DNA from: Strigamia acuminata
Lineage: Eukaryota; Arthropoda; Chilopoda; Geophilomorpha; Linotaeniidae
Assembly: GCA_949358305.1 (NCBI GenBank)
Contig: OX442322.1
Location: 6,324,001-6,388,000 of the forward strand
Reading direction: 5' to 3'
Length of the DNA stretch: 64,000 nt
Shown: positions 22,337-32,842 of the stretch, one piece after another
How the letters are laid out: the number at the start of each line of letters is the position of its first letter
How positions within the stretch are numbered: position 1 is the first letter of the stretch
Position numbers and translations under genes: made by a program
Notes under the pieces: model-generated
What the model saw: the letters and a program-made list of their open reading frames with translations, nothing else
Told to the model about the DNA's origin: nothing
The model's database searches: none

Positions 22337-23107
22337 AATATAAAGCAGGAAAAGTGTCCAGTGTGATTTTGAAGCAGTTTGAGTCATTTGAGGTCAGCAG
22401 TGAAAATTTCCTCATTTTCATCCAAAATGGCGGCGCCCATGGTGGATGTCATCAATTTGTGTTTGTGCCTGGATTCCACGACTTTGGAGGCGACAACTAG
22501 ACGCCACGGAGCACAGGAACAATAATTGGTTCGAACTATATACAATTATTAATTCTTTCTTTTGTTTATTCCTGTTTTCGGGAATTTATTTCGGGATTGG
22601 AAAGCGCCGATACGTAACGACGACGTGTTGTTATTTTTGGATGAAAATAACGTCTCGACGTGGGTTGTACGACGGCGCAAATTCCCAGCAACCACACGCG
22701 AAGTGTGAACGGGAATCCAGGATAATACGAGCGGAGGAAAAGGATTTTCCCGAGAACGACCTGGAATTAAATGAACAATTTGCGGAATCGACACAAGACG
22801 AGAGAATCAACGAGAAAAGACAATTTGGAGCTGGAAAATACACGGGAAGTGTAATTCAACTAGAACTACAGCTAGACAACGTCAGGAAAACACCATTTTC
22901 GAATATTTTACTGAATTTTTGTTGAATTTTCGATATATTGTTAGTTTAGTGTTGTAACAGGATTCACTAACTTAGTTTAAGAGCGAACTAACCTCGCAAC
23001 ACTGCACCTAGTTGCGAGTTACCAGTACAGAAAGTGTTTTTTGGGGGAAACAAGTGTTCGTGCCGTGTGTCAAACCAAGTTCGAGTCGTTTACTATCGTA
23101 AATCAGG
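22337..23107 (+). other. Leader of copia D
   Basis: 771 bp without a convincing gene; short upstream ATGs occur. The leader RNA fold of the other copia elements is not seen here. Confidence 0.7.
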
Positions 23108-26100
23108 ATGGATTCGGACAAATTGGACAGAAAAGTCACGTTGTTGAACCGCACAAATTATGACGGCTGGAAGCAACAGATTAAGGTTCTGTTGATGCAC
23201 CACGGTTGTTGGGCGTTCACAGATGGAACAGAAGAAGCACTAGCACCTGGAGCGTCATGGCGAGATCGGTCCGACTATCAGCTGCGAAAAGGAAAAGCTT
23301 TCAGTCTGATTTATTATTCAATCGAGGAGCAGTACCACGAGCTGCTCAATGGGATTGATGACGCCAAGACAGCGTGGATCACCTTGAAAACCAATTTTGA
23401 GCCGGTGTCAAGAGCACGTACAATACGTTTATTGGACGAATTTTTCAGTCTTAAGTACGATCCAGCCACGGAGACGATTGGAGTTTTTGCCGCAAAAATT
23501 AGGAATGCTGCAAAGAAGTTGGCGGATGTGAAACATCAGTTGGACAACTTATATCAGGCCTTCCAGTTGATTCGTTACTTGCCACAAGAGTTTCAATCAA
23601 TTGTGCAGAGCATATATAGGTGGGAAGATAAAGACTTTACACTGGAAAAGGTGGAAGTGGAGTTAGTGGCAGAAGAAGGTCGACTTGCACAACAGAGAAG
23701 GGATTCGGGCCAGGGGCCAATCGTCGATGCCTTCAGCACGGGGCCAAACAACTCCAACGCGAAAAATAACGACAACACGCCAAAGTTCCAGCAACAGCAG
23801 CAACAAGGGAATAGTAGCCAAAACAGTCGTGGGTTTGGAGGAGGACAAAGAGGTGGACGATCGAATTATCGTGGAAACAAGAACACAAGGAATTTTCGAG
23901 GAAACACCACCGGATCATCACCACGGGGGCCGTGTTTCCGATGCAATCAGCCAGGACACTGGGCGAGGGATTGCACAGTCCAACTCACACCAGCTAATAA
24001 CCATAACACGAATACTGTCGAAGAATTGGACACGGATATGATGAATGTTGGCTTCCTTACCGAATTGAGTGAAGAGGAAATGCTGCAATGCGGCGCAACC
24101 AGCAGTTGTTGGATTTATGATACCGGGGCCACTGGGCATTTCTGTAAGGATAGGAATCAATTTGTAAATTTCCAAGAAATGAAAGGCACCATTAGCCAAG
24201 CAGACAAAAAGACGCTAATACAAATTCAAGGAGTCGGAGACGTGTGCGTGATGTGTGTCGTAGGAACTGACACAATTCCAATCACATTGAAGAAAGTGTA
24301 TTACGCGCCGGATTTAAGGAGAAATCTGTTATCGGGTCCTTGCATCGACGAAGCAAGATGCAAAGTGGCGATTGGCTCAGGAGTAGTGAAAATTTACGAT
24401 CCACAATGGAAGAGACAATTAATGGAGGCAATTAAAAAGGACAGACTTTATTATGTCAAAACAAGTTATTCAAAACTAGACATTGAAAAATTGAAGTTGA
24501 AAGAAAGCAACAAGGCGAGTACTGGCGAGCAGCAAACACAACAAATGCAAGAACCAACTAGCTCGACCAAAAAGGCATCCAATCCAGAAGAAGCGAGATT
24601 ATGGCATGAGAGACTTGGACACATCCACTTCCCAAGCGTGCAAGAGATGAGCAAGCGTGATGCAGTAGTTGGACTACCGATTTTGGACGTGCCAATCACG
24701 CAGTGTGACGTTTGCACGCTGGCGAAGAAAAAGGCCATCTCTCATAAATCTTTACCAGGAATTAGATCAAAGCAACCGTTGGAACTTTTGCACATGGATG
24801 TATGCGGGGCTTTTTCAACGCCAACACTTTCAGGAAATAGATATTTCCTAACCATTACGGATGATTTTTCCCGTTATTCCACGGTTTATTTGATGAAACA
24901 GAAGGATGAGGTGTTCGGCATTTTCCAAAAACACGCAAAACGGATTGAAAGATTACTTGGAAAGTCAATCTTGGCCATCCGCACGGACAATGGGATGGAG
25001 TTTTGCTCCAATAAGTTTGGAGAGTATCTTGACCAACAAGGGATCACTCACGAAAGGACAAATGCGTACACACCAGCCCAAAACGGTGTGTCTGAAAGAT
25101 TAAACCAGACATTAGCAAATGGGATGCGAGCGCTCATTTACGACGCACAACTAGAACATCGCTTTTGGGGCGAGGCAATTTTAACTTTCAACTACCTTAG
25201 GAATAGGATAGCGAAGTTAAACTCAGACAAAACACCAATGGAATTATATTATGGCCGCAAACCATCACTTCGGCATTTACGAAAATTTGGAAGTCTGTGT
25301 TTTGTGCAAAAGCGAGTACGTGATGGAAAAATCGACAACAAAGGACTCAATGGTATCATGTTAAGGTATTCCAGAATTACAAAGGGATACATAGTCTGGT
25401 TACCCAATTTTTCAAAAGTTATTGAGACCAGCGACGTAAAATTCGTTGAGAGCAGGCGCGGTGTTGAAGGCGTGCTGGGCCTACCGGAGAGATATACGAC
25501 ATACATTGACAATCTCAATGATAATCTGGACAACGACAATGACCGTCAATACTACTCTGACGAGGATGTGAGGCCACCGCTACCCCCGCCACAACCTATC
25601 AAGAAGAAAAAGGGAGAAGAATTACCTCCAGTCAGGTTGAAGTTTAGACTGCCGGAAGATGCATTGCGACACAACTTACCAGCAGCAAAGCAACCAAACA
25701 TTTTGCAACAGCCTGGACAGGTTTTTCCAAACCCAATTCCGACCATACCAGCTCTCGTATGGAAAAAGACCGAGAAGACAAGACCAACGGGTCAGAAAGA
25801 CATTGAGTATACGATCGAGGGATACGATAAACCAAGACTGCGTTCAATTCCGGAAGTCAAACGCTATTGTGTGGAACACAATCTTCGCATTCCGGAACAC
25901 CTTTTTGACGACAAAAGGAAAAAGAAGCCTTCCGAATCGAATGTGACTGCGGATAACATTGACGTTGACCTGGAAGCAAATCATCTCGAAGTATTTATAC
26001 CAACGCGCTTTGAACAAGTCGCCAATGCTCCTGAAAAACAACAGTGGGATCAAGCGATGTGCGACGAGATTGATACGATGCACGAGCGTGAGGTGTGGGA

Positions 26101-27571
26101 GTTGGTTCCACCGCCGCCAGACACCAAGATTATTGGCTGCAAGTGGATTTACACCACTAAACAGAACGATGAGGGGAAAATCGCGCGCTACAAAGCGAGA
26201 CTTGTCGCGCAAGGTTTCTCACAAGTCTACGGCGAATCGTACGAAGAAACATTTTCACCAGTAGTCGACTTCTCTATCGTTCGATTTATGTTCACGTTGC
26301 TTGTCTGCATGTTGAAGTGGAGTTACATCCAAGCCGACGTGAAGTGTGCTTATCTCTACGCAAAGTTACACAAAACCGTTTACATGCGCCAGCCAAAGGG
26401 TTTTGTTTGCCAAGGCAAGGAAAACTATGTCTGTAAACTCCTCCGTGCAATTTACGGCTTGCACCAGTCAGGACGTGAATGGGGAATTGAATTGGAGGAC
26501 ACTTTGCTTGGACTCGGACTGCAACACGTAAATTGGTGCAACTGCGTTTATAAATATGGGAACGTCGCATATTTAATAGTTTACGTGGACGACATTGTAG
26601 TTTTTGGAAAGCAGTACGAAGATGCCATGAATGTGTTAAATATGGTTAAAACACAATTCGATTTGGTCATTCTTGGACAAACGAAAAAACTATTAGGCGT
26701 CGAATTTACCTCATATAGAGAGCAGATGGTATTACATCAAAAGACCTACATCAATAAAGTCTTGTTGAGATTCGACGACCACTTGAAGTTAGTGAAGATT
26801 CGATCGCAGCCAATGGTGAAGTCTACCATTCTTACCAAACAACAATGTCCGAGCACGATCGAAGACTTTAGGATTATGGAAAAAATCCCCTACCGGAACC
26901 TACTGGGATGTTTGGCATTTATTGGATCAAGAACCAGACCCGACTTAACGTATGCCATCAACATCCTTAGCCAATTTCAGTCCAATCCAGGATGGGACCA
27001 TTGGATCGCATTGCTGGATTTGCTGGGTTACCTCAGGACAACAAAGAGCCTTGGATTGATGCTTTTCCCAAATGATCGTGTCGAGGTCGTTGGCTACAGT
27101 GATTCCGATTATGCCAACAATAGGGACGACAGAAATTCCGTTGGAGGAACCATTATATTGCTAGGAAATTCACCCGTATATTGGAGAACGTTCAAACAAC
27201 GAAACGTCACGTTATCGACCATGGAGGCAGAATATGTAGCTCTTACTGAAACAGTAAAAGACTACATATGGATCCTGAGAGTGCTTTACGAAATTGTTCC
27301 CGAGTTGGCGGATAGATTTAATCATCATGTGTTATGCGATAACATTTCGGCAGTGGATTTTACAAAGTCCAACGTCGAGAATCGCAAAACAAAACATATC
27401 GACGTGCGATATCACTTCATTCGGGAGCTAGTGAGAAGAGATAACCTCCAGATTACACACGTGGGCACTAAGTGCAACTTTGCGGATATTTTCACAAAAT
27501 CCGTGGATAAAACCGATTTGGTGTATTTCTGTAATCGTTTTCTGGTCGATATGAATGTATTGAGCGCTTGA
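23108..27571 (+). CDS. Copia D Gag-Pol polyprotein, 1487 aa, intact
   Basis: The protein makes capsid, protease, integrase and RT/RNase H for retrotransposition. Gag begins with LNRTNYDGWKQQIKVLL. A Gln/Asn/Gly-rich stretch precedes the CCHC knuckle CFRCNQPGHWARDC (about 275). Protease is DTGATGH (about 337). The pre-integrase H-H-C-C motif is HERLGHIH..CDVC. Integrase D-D-E is at about 563, 625 and 662 (LLHMDV, IRTDNGMEF, NGVSERLNQ). RT has DVKCAYLYAKL and YVDD (about 1158). RNase H has SDSDYA, STMEAEY, CDNISA and KTKHIDVRYH, ending ADIFTKS. All expected catalytic residues are present and there is no frameshift. The start ATG is the first in frame, just after the leader. Confidence 0.98.
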   Translation: MDSDKLDRKVTLLNRTNYDGWKQQIKVLLMHHGCWAFTDGTEEALAPGASWRDRSDYQLRKGKAFSLIYYSIEEQYHELLNGIDDAKTAWITLKTNFEPVSRARTIRLLDEFFSLKYDPATETIGVFAAKIRNAAKKLADVKHQLDNLYQAFQLIRYLPQEFQSIVQSIYRWEDKDFTLEKVEVELVAEEGRLAQQRRDSGQGPIVDAFSTGPNNSNAKNNDNTPKFQQQQQQGNSSQNSRGFGGGQRGGRSNYRGNKNTRNFRGNTTGSSPRGPCFRCNQPGHWARDCTVQLTPANNHNTNTVEELDTDMMNVGFLTELSEEEMLQCGATSSCWIYDTGATGHFCKDRNQFVNFQEMKGTISQADKKTLIQIQGVGDVCVMCVVGTDTIPITLKKVYYAPDLRRNLLSGPCIDEARCKVAIGSGVVKIYDPQWKRQLMEAIKKDRLYYVKTSYSKLDIEKLKLKESNKASTGEQQTQQMQEPTSSTKKASNPEEARLWHERLGHIHFPSVQEMSKRDAVVGLPILDVPITQCDVCTLAKKKAISHKSLPGIRSKQPLELLHMDVCGAFSTPTLSGNRYFLTITDDFSRYSTVYLMKQKDEVFGIFQKHAKRIERLLGKSILAIRTDNGMEFCSNKFGEYLDQQGITHERTNAYTPAQNGVSERLNQTLANGMRALIYDAQLEHRFWGEAILTFNYLRNRIAKLNSDKTPMELYYGRKPSLRHLRKFGSLCFVQKRVRDGKIDNKGLNGIMLRYSRITKGYIVWLPNFSKVIETSDVKFVESRRGVEGVLGLPERYTTYIDNLNDNLDNDNDRQYYSDEDVRPPLPPPQPIKKKKGEELPPVRLKFRLPEDALRHNLPAAKQPNILQQPGQVFPNPIPTIPALVWKKTEKTRPTGQKDIEYTIEGYDKPRLRSIPEVKRYCVEHNLRIPEHLFDDKRKKKPSESNVTADNIDVDLEANHLEVFIPTRFEQVANAPEKQQWDQAMCDEIDTMHEREVWELVPPPPDTKIIGCKWIYTTKQNDEGKIARYKARLVAQGFSQVYGESYEETFSPVVDFSIVRFMFTLLVCMLKWSYIQADVKCAYLYAKLHKTVYMRQPKGFVCQGKENYVCKLLRAIYGLHQSGREWGIELEDTLLGLGLQHVNWCNCVYKYGNVAYLIVYVDDIVVFGKQYEDAMNVLNMVKTQFDLVILGQTKKLLGVEFTSYREQMVLHQKTYINKVLLRFDDHLKLVKIRSQPMVKSTILTKQQCPSTIEDFRIMEKIPYRNLLGCLAFIGSRTRPDLTYAINILSQFQSNPGWDHWIALLDLLGYLRTTKSLGLMLFPNDRVEVVGYSDSDYANNRDDRNSVGGTIILLGNSPVYWRTFKQRNVTLSTMEAEYVALTETVKDYIWILRVLYEIVPELADRFNHHVLCDNISAVDFTKSNVENRKTKHIDVRYHFIRELVRRDNLQITHVGTKCNFADIFTKSVDKTDLVYFCNRFLVDMNVLSA

Positions 27572-27577
27572 TAATAC

Positions 27578-27589
27578 GAGGGGGCCGAT
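27578..27589 (+). other. Polypurine tract of D
   Basis: GAGGGGGCCGAT precedes the 3' LTR, a few bases after the Gag-Pol stop. Confidence 0.8.
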
Positions 27590-27894
27590 TGTTGAGATAT
27601 TATGTGCTGATGTATCGTATTGTCAAGCTGTGACACTTTGTATATTTATCGTGACCTTTTGTTATCTTTTGCATTTGGCTAAACAAATAGCCGCTGCTCT
27701 ATTAACAAGTGTGTTTGCTTTTATTCCCATAAGGTGGCGTTGTATACCTATTGGCATGTCATGTGACTTGAGAAATAAAACTCACTCTATGTTTGATTTC
27801 ATACCTGTAAACACCTGTGTTTTTACTTTGGACTTTTTCCACACCATTGCTGCAGAACTATGCAATTAACACAAGTATACAAGCAATTTCAACA
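27590..27894 (+). repeat. 3' LTR of copia D (305 bp)
   Basis: Same as 22020-22324 with one substitution; followed by the TTGTC duplication. Confidence 0.97.
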
Positions 27895-27899
27895 TTGTC

Positions 27900-28206
27900 G
27901 ACGTTCAAAACGCGAAAATCCAGCTCGAAAATGACGAAAAATCTGAAAATGTTAATTCGCCGCAAAATTCGCGAAATTCGCGGACTTTTCGGCAATAATT
28001 AACGTAAATAATTGGTGTACAACGTCGTCGGAACGTTGTAGCAATCCAGGGTTGATCTCGAGGCGTGAAATGTCTCGAAAAAGGCGGAAATCGGCGCGAA
28101 TACCTGGAAATACAAAAATTGCCGCGAAAATCGCGAAAAACGCGAATTTTCGACAGCGGTTAGTGGAAATAAAGCGTGCAGAGGATTAAACCATCCTCTG
28201 CTACCA
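27900..28206 (-). other. Leader of copia C, LTR-proximal part with primer site (28189-28206)
   Basis: The minus strand TGGTAGCAGAGGATGGTT starts 2 nt after the LTR, an exact initiator tRNA-Met complement. The rest is non-coding and dense in CGAAA and TTCGCG motifs, like the leaders of A, E and I. Confidence 0.92.
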
Positions 28207-28208
28207 AT

Positions 28209-28746
28209 TGTAGGTCGGTAGCAGAGGAAAACGACCAAAACTACTCGAAATGTCGAGCGAAACTGTCGCAAATGCGGTGCACGAGTGGTACGCGTGTACA
28301 GGCGACGTCGAGGACGAAATGTAAACGTAACGGCCGCGATATTCGCTTATATGCCGTGAGAAATGATAAATGAATGCTTAAAAGCATAAAATAAGTTTAA
28401 TCAATACGAAATACTCACATATGAGTTGGAAAACATATGAAAAACCATGAGGCGAGAGCCAGGCGCTGGTCGCCGCCATCTTGGATGTAGGAGTGGTACA
28501 GTAACGACACCTGGTGTCGTGAAATGGCGTTATGGAATTGAAAATTCCATAAAGCTTAACAAAAGGTTAGATATAGCATGATGCCTCATGCAGAAACACA
28601 ATAACATAATGTGAATGTTTGGAAATGATATACATAATTGAATATAATAAATATCGGAACAAATAAACGAATATAATAAAACAATAGATCGTAATGTGAT
28701 TCTATATCACATCGACACACATATAATTTGGTTCCTTAGACCAACA
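28209..28746 (-). repeat. 5' LTR of copia C (538 bp)
   Basis: Same length as 15633-16170; followed on the right by the GGTTG duplication within A integrase. Confidence 0.96.
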
Positions 28747-28751
28747 GGTTG

Positions 28752-30214
28752 GTCCGTTGGGCCTGAATTCCAGTTTCCTTGATATATCGATCAAATTCAT
28801 TTGATATGAATTCCCCTCCTCGGTCAGTCCGTATGGCCTTTACTCGCTTATTGGTCACTCGCTCTATTCGTGTGACATAATCCTTAAAGAGTCCGAGCAC
28901 TTGAGATTTGTGGGCCATCGGAAATATCCAGGCATAGCGCGTGGCATTGTCAATGATAGTCAGCACATAACGCGCGCCTCCGTAGGAAGTTGTTCTTGAT
29001 GCTCCCCACACGTCCATGTGTAAGAGATCCAAAGCTTTAGTGGAAATTGGATGTTCATCCGGTTTATGTGAGATGCGAGTAGATTTCGCTATTCTGCAAT
29101 GGTTGCATGAAAGTTCCTTGTTCACTTCTGCCGGTTCCATTCCGTAGACTTGCTTGTTTCCGGCCAAAAGTTTCATAGCATTGGTGTGAAGGTGACCCAA
29201 TCTGCTGTGCCATATCCCAGTCGCATCCTTTTTAACCGATGGCGCTGCAACCGTCTTTGTTTTAACCGTTTTTGAATTCGGTTTCGGACTTGAATTTGGT
29301 TGGAAAGTCAAAGGATTTGCCTTTAATGTGTCGGCAAAGGATGGGACTTGAGGCATCGGATTGGTAGGAACAGGTACAGGAAGGGTTTTGGATTGGGCTT
29401 GATTGGTGAGAACAGGCGGAGGGATATTATTTGGCAAAGGAGGAAATTCAAGACGAAAATCCGTAAAAAGTTCGGGATTTTTCGATTTCTTCTTTGCCTC
29501 CGGATATTTGATGAAATCCTCTTCTGCCGTTACTAGGGTTCGAACAGGAGCAGGCGGCTGAGAGATGGGCGTATTCACCGTTGAAACAACTGAAGGTGGT
29601 CGCAATCCATCAACGTAATACAGTCCGCCTTTCTCTTTTGCTATAAGCATCGGATGCTTGATGTCCGATTTATAAACATATACTGCTTCATCATAAATGT
29701 GGATGTGATGCTTGGTTTTGTCCATTTTAGAAACCGAAATTAAATTCGCTTCAAAGTTCGGCGCATATAACACATCACGGAGATTTACTACACATTCCAC
29801 GCCATCTATTATCGTCAAGATTTGCACTTTGCCTCTTTCGAGGACTTGTGAATGTCCTTGCCCTAACTCAATATTGAAAGGCACAACTTTGACGTAGTCT
29901 TGAAACCATGCTTGGACGTGGCACACATGATCAGTTGCCCCACAATCCACTATCCACTCATGCGACTGCATAAAGTGAATTGTGGACAACTGAATGGATT
30001 GAGGAGCATTGACGAAAAAGTTTGTTTCTCGCCTTGCACTAGAATTCCCCCTTGGCCTAGAATCATCTCGATTTGAGTTTTTATTGTGTTTGCGGCTAGA
30101 ACTTCTAGGCTTCCGTTGAAAAGAAGCTGATGATTGATTTTTATCATCTCGGCGAGGTGGTAAAGGGCATTTATTCGCATAATGTCCGAATTCCTGGCAA
30201 TTGAAGCACTGCAC
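28752..30214 (-). pseudogene. Copia A Gag zinc knuckle, protease and integrase N-terminal part
   Basis: It contains the CCHC knuckle CFNCQEFGHYANKC, protease DCGATDH, the pre-integrase WHSRLGHLHTNAM...CNHC motif, and integrase HMDVWG and IRTDRGGEF. The frame stops at the C insertion in the middle of integrase and resumes at 15632. It is out of frame with the Gag N-terminus because of a deletion near 30290. Confidence 0.92.
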
Positions 30215-30669
30215 CGAAGATAACGGTCGAGAGGGACGCGAGCGATTTCTCCCATGTTGCTGTTTCTCACTAGCATAGGCACGTGATTGTTTGTATCTTC
30301 ACCCTGCTCTAGGCGCAAATTCAAAAATTCGCGGCGCATGGCTGCCTGTCGCGCACGAGATGATGGCGCATAAATGTTGGCTAAGATATTCCATGCTTCC
30401 TTTGGGGTTTTGCAATCATCGAGAGCTGACTTTTTAGCCTCGCTCACGGAACAATATATCAAGCCTAATGCCTTGGCTTTACGACGCTTATACTTCTTCT
30501 TCTCTTTGTCTCCAGCTGTTTTAAGGAACTCCTCCTCCTCTTCCTCGGTTACGTGCTCCCATAACTCCTCGCTTCGGAGAACCATGCGCATTGAGCGCTG
30601 CCAAAGTTCGTAGTTCCCTACGCTAAGGATGGGAAGACGTCCTGGATTACCGTCTGTGGACTTCGACAT
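29950..30669 (-). pseudogene. Copia A Gag N-terminal part
   Basis: ATG at 30669. The conserved ILSVGNYELWQRSMRMVL start and the APSSRARQAAMRREFLNLRL block are present. After about residue 125 the homology jumps, because about 90 residues found in C and I Gag are deleted near 30290, with a frame change. The remaining ORF is a frame-shifted tail. Confidence 0.88.
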
Positions 30670-30855
30670 AATGACGCGGAGTTACGAAGCAATCCGTAAC
30701 AAAACACACTGGATGGAGAATGGCACAATTGGAGCACTTGACGGTCTCGTAGCACGATATTGCGTTGCGCAACACAAATACGGCGCACTAATCGAAGCAC
30801 TGTCAAAGCGGATATCAATCGAATTGGGCAACCACTTCTGAAGTGGTCAGATAAC

Positions 30856-30969
30856 CCTAGCCAGCCAACACACAGGGGTCCGTTTGCCTTCCTGGAGGCG
30901 CGGGAGTACCTGTTGGCCGCGGTAAGTACTGGCTAGGAATGAGTTAATGCGATGGTTCCGACTGGAACC
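30856..30969 (-). ncRNA. Conserved leader RNA fold, copy in A
   Basis: Domain 2: outer stem CCTAGCCAG/CTGGCTAGG (30856-30864, 30929-30937, nine perfect pairs), inner stem GCCAACA/TGTTGGC (30864-30870, 30911-30917), hairpin GCCT/AGGC (30886-30889, 30896-30899), and UCCCGCG on the minus strand. Domain 1: hairpin GGTTCC/GGAACC (30954-30959, 30964-30969) with weak outer pairing. It lies about 190-300 nt upstream of the gag ATG. Confidence 0.6.
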
Positions 30970-31374
30970 GAAGAGCAAAAACTATTCTAAAGGGCCCCCA
31001 AAACCTTAAAGATATCTTAAAAATTAACAAGCTTATTACGACTACTGAAAAAGGAATATTTGATTAGTGCGATGAGACGTTGCGCCAATAATTGCAAAGC
31101 AAAAATGGCGTCGTTGCGCATTAGAAATGCGAAAATCGTCGAAAATCGTCGTTTTTCTTCACTGAAAATTCGGAAATCGTCGTTTCTTCGACTGTACAGT
31201 GTGTACGATGTCGGGGTATTCCTAAACTCGTCGTTCACACTGCGTCCAGTGGGTTTTCCAACGTTGAATCGCTGGAAATCGGCGAAAATCTGCAAATAAA
31301 GAATTTATCGCAAATTCGCGAATTTCGCGAAAATGGCGATAAAGGTTAGTGGTTTGTTGCGCTACTGGACAGCC

Positions 31375-31392
31375 AACCACCCTCTGCTACCA
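31375..31392 (-). other. Primer-binding site of A (initiator tRNA-Met)
   Basis: The minus strand TGGTAGCAGAGGGTGGTT lies 2 nt after the 5' LTR; one mismatch to the initiator tRNA-Met complement. Confidence 0.93.
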
Positions 31393-31394
31393 CT

Positions 31395-31876
31395 TGTAGC
31401 AGAGGAGGAGGCGCAAAGTGGTCAAACTGACCATGTGGAAGCGGTAAACGCCGTGAAAATATCACGCGCGCGGCCGAAATGGCAAGCGCAAACTATCGCC
31501 GATAATGACGAGACAAAAACGAGGCGCTGCACGTTTAAACGTGCTTATATGCGGCCAAATACAACAAAAGAATGTAAAAATAAACAATATTTAATTATAA
31601 ATAAAAGCACTTACAAATTGGAGTCCATTTGGACGAGAATGATAAGCAAAAACCTGCAGACACGTAGGCGGACATCTTGGATGTGTGAAAAACATAGTAT
31701 GACACCATCTGGTGTTAGAAATGATAAATTGATACAAAAATGATACAGGCAGCATTATGCCTCATGTTAAACAATAAGTAAAGTCTAAATAAATACTATA
31801 AAGACTGCATGATGCAGAAACACAATATAAATACACGAAATGAATACGGAAGACTATTTGGTATCGGAAAACAACA
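31395..31876 (-). repeat. 5' LTR of copia A (482 bp)
   Basis: TGTAGCAGAGG...AAAACAACA on the plus strand, the partner of 6951-7430, followed by the TACAC duplication. Confidence 0.96.
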
Positions 31877-31881
31877 TACAC

Positions 31882-32660
31882 GACGTCTCCACGACGTTGT
31901 ACACCGATTATTTTCACTAATTATCGCCGAAAATTCCGCGGCTTTCGCGAATTTTCGGGCGAACTTTATATTTTCAGGTTTGCGACGTTTCGACGACGAT
32001 TTTCGGGTTAGACGACGTCAGGACGACGTTCCTCATCCAGAAACGAGACGATTCTCGCTGTGTCACACCCCGGCGTGTGCACAGTATCGCCAAACTTAAA
32101 AAACGACGATTTTCAACGCTTTAAGTGAAGAGCCTCGATTTAAATCGAGAAGAATTTGGTTTTTCGAAGCCGAATTGCGCTTTTCTAGCGGGTTTTTCGA
32201 GAAAACCCGTCTCGTGCTTTGCCGCGAGCCCGTGTGACCTTCCACGGGGGATTCATCTATTTCTCCTTCCTGTCGTTTATTATATTGTTAGTTTTAAGTG
32301 GGTATTTTGGAAGGGATCCTTTAGCATCGACACTGCCCTACGGACAAGTCTGTCCAAGCGGTGTTCGTATTCTAAAGCAAGGCTGAGCCCTGCGCCACCT
32401 AGCACTCCCGCAGCCCCAGGTGGCTATAAAGGAAGCTAGGGGGACACTTGCTTTAGGTTCTCAGCCAATTGTAGCATCGGCTCCGTTTCTGGTGATATCC
32501 GCTTTGAACCACGTGGGAAATGATTTAGTGAATAGTGCATCGATTTTGTGTGAACAAACATTCGTCCAAACCTTTTGTGCCTTAGTGAAGTGTTTCGAAC
32601 GCCGTTATACCATTCTTCTGAGTCCGTGTGCTTTGTGCGGTGCGCCAAGTCTCTACATCC
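31882..32660 (+). other. Leader of copia E, second part
   Basis: It continues the leader interrupted at 6950. It aligns with the reverse complement of 21385-21960 and, near 32329-32460, with the I leader. No gene. Confidence 0.88.
32329..32456 (+). ncRNA. Conserved leader RNA fold, copy in E
   Basis: Domain 1: stem 32329-32336 with 32358-32365 (8 pairs, two G-U) around hairpin GGACA/TGTCC (32342-32346, 32351-32355). Domain 2: outer stem CTAAAGCAAG/CTTGCTTTAG (32372-32381, 32447-32456, ten perfect pairs), inner stem CCTAGC/GCTAGG (32398-32403, 32435-32440), hairpin AGCC/GGCT (32412-32415, 32422-32425). It lies about 200-330 nt before the gag ATG. Confidence 0.65.
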
Positions 32661-32842
32661 ATGCATAAGACAACGGAAGCAACGATTAGCCGGATTCCCA
32701 TCCTCTCTGTCGGGAATTATGAGCCCTGGCAGAGGGCGATGCGGATGCTTTTGAAGTCCGAAGGCCTTTGGAGGCATGTAACGGAGGAAAAAGAGGCGGA
32801 CCATCTCTTGACATTAACCGAGAAGGAAAAAGAGCGTGATAT
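32661..32842 (+). pseudogene. Copia E Gag N-terminus, cut by element F
   Basis: ATG at 32661. The first 60 residues include SRIPILSVGNYEPWQRAMRM and are nearly the same as C Gag. The frame is cut at 32843 by the F LTR. Confidence 0.93.

Larger units (their letters stand above)
22020..27894 (+). mobile_element. Copia element D (plus strand), complete and intact
   Basis: 305-bp LTRs (22020-22324, 27590-27894) differ at one base. The target duplication is TTGTC (22015-22019, 27895-27899). It has a primer site, an 783-bp leader, one uninterrupted Gag-Pol ORF and a polypurine tract. It is from a different copia lineage than A, B, C, H and I and is the youngest and most complete insertion in the window. 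Confidence 0.98.
15633..28746 (-). mobile_element. Copia element C (minus strand), nearly intact, carries D
   Basis: Both LTRs are 538 bp (15633-16170 and 28209-28746). The target duplication is GGTTG (15628-15632, 28747-28751) within the integrase of A. D is inserted in its leader. The Gag-Pol frame is one ORF broken by a single nonsense codon. The family is the same as E. Confidence 0.97.
6951..31876 (-). mobile_element. Copia element A (minus strand), carries nested B, C and D
   Basis: The LTRs at 6951-7430 and 31395-31876 are flanked by the 5-bp duplication TACAC (6946-6950 and 31877-31881). Without B and C the element is about 6.5 kb. Its pol is split: 28752-30214, 14912-15632 and 7640-9579. 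Coding sequence is damaged by a gag deletion and at least two pol frameshifts. The few LTR differences indicate a fairly recent insertion. Confidence 0.97.
6214..32842 (+). mobile_element. Copia element E (plus strand), interrupted and 3'-truncated
   Basis: The pieces are a 5' LTR (6214-6778), primer site, and leader (6779-6950 and 31882-32660), then the start of gag (32661-32842), which is cut by gypsy element F. Element A (6951-31876) lies inside the leader, flanked by TACAC duplications. LTR, leader and Gag are close relatives of element C. The rest of E should lie beyond the far LTR of F, outside the window. It is the oldest copia layer seen here. Confidence 0.9.

Noticed and set aside
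28189-28206. Possible tRNA gene fragments (CCATCCTCTGCTACCA seen many times)
   Set aside because: Each lies beside an LTR in the place of a primer site; no full tRNA cloverleaf or anticodon arm is present.
32330-32471. Separate small insertion flanked by TAGCATCG duplications in the E leader
   Set aside because: The same segment occurs in the I leader, so it is ancestral; C has a deletion, and the 8-bp repeats are its breakpoints.
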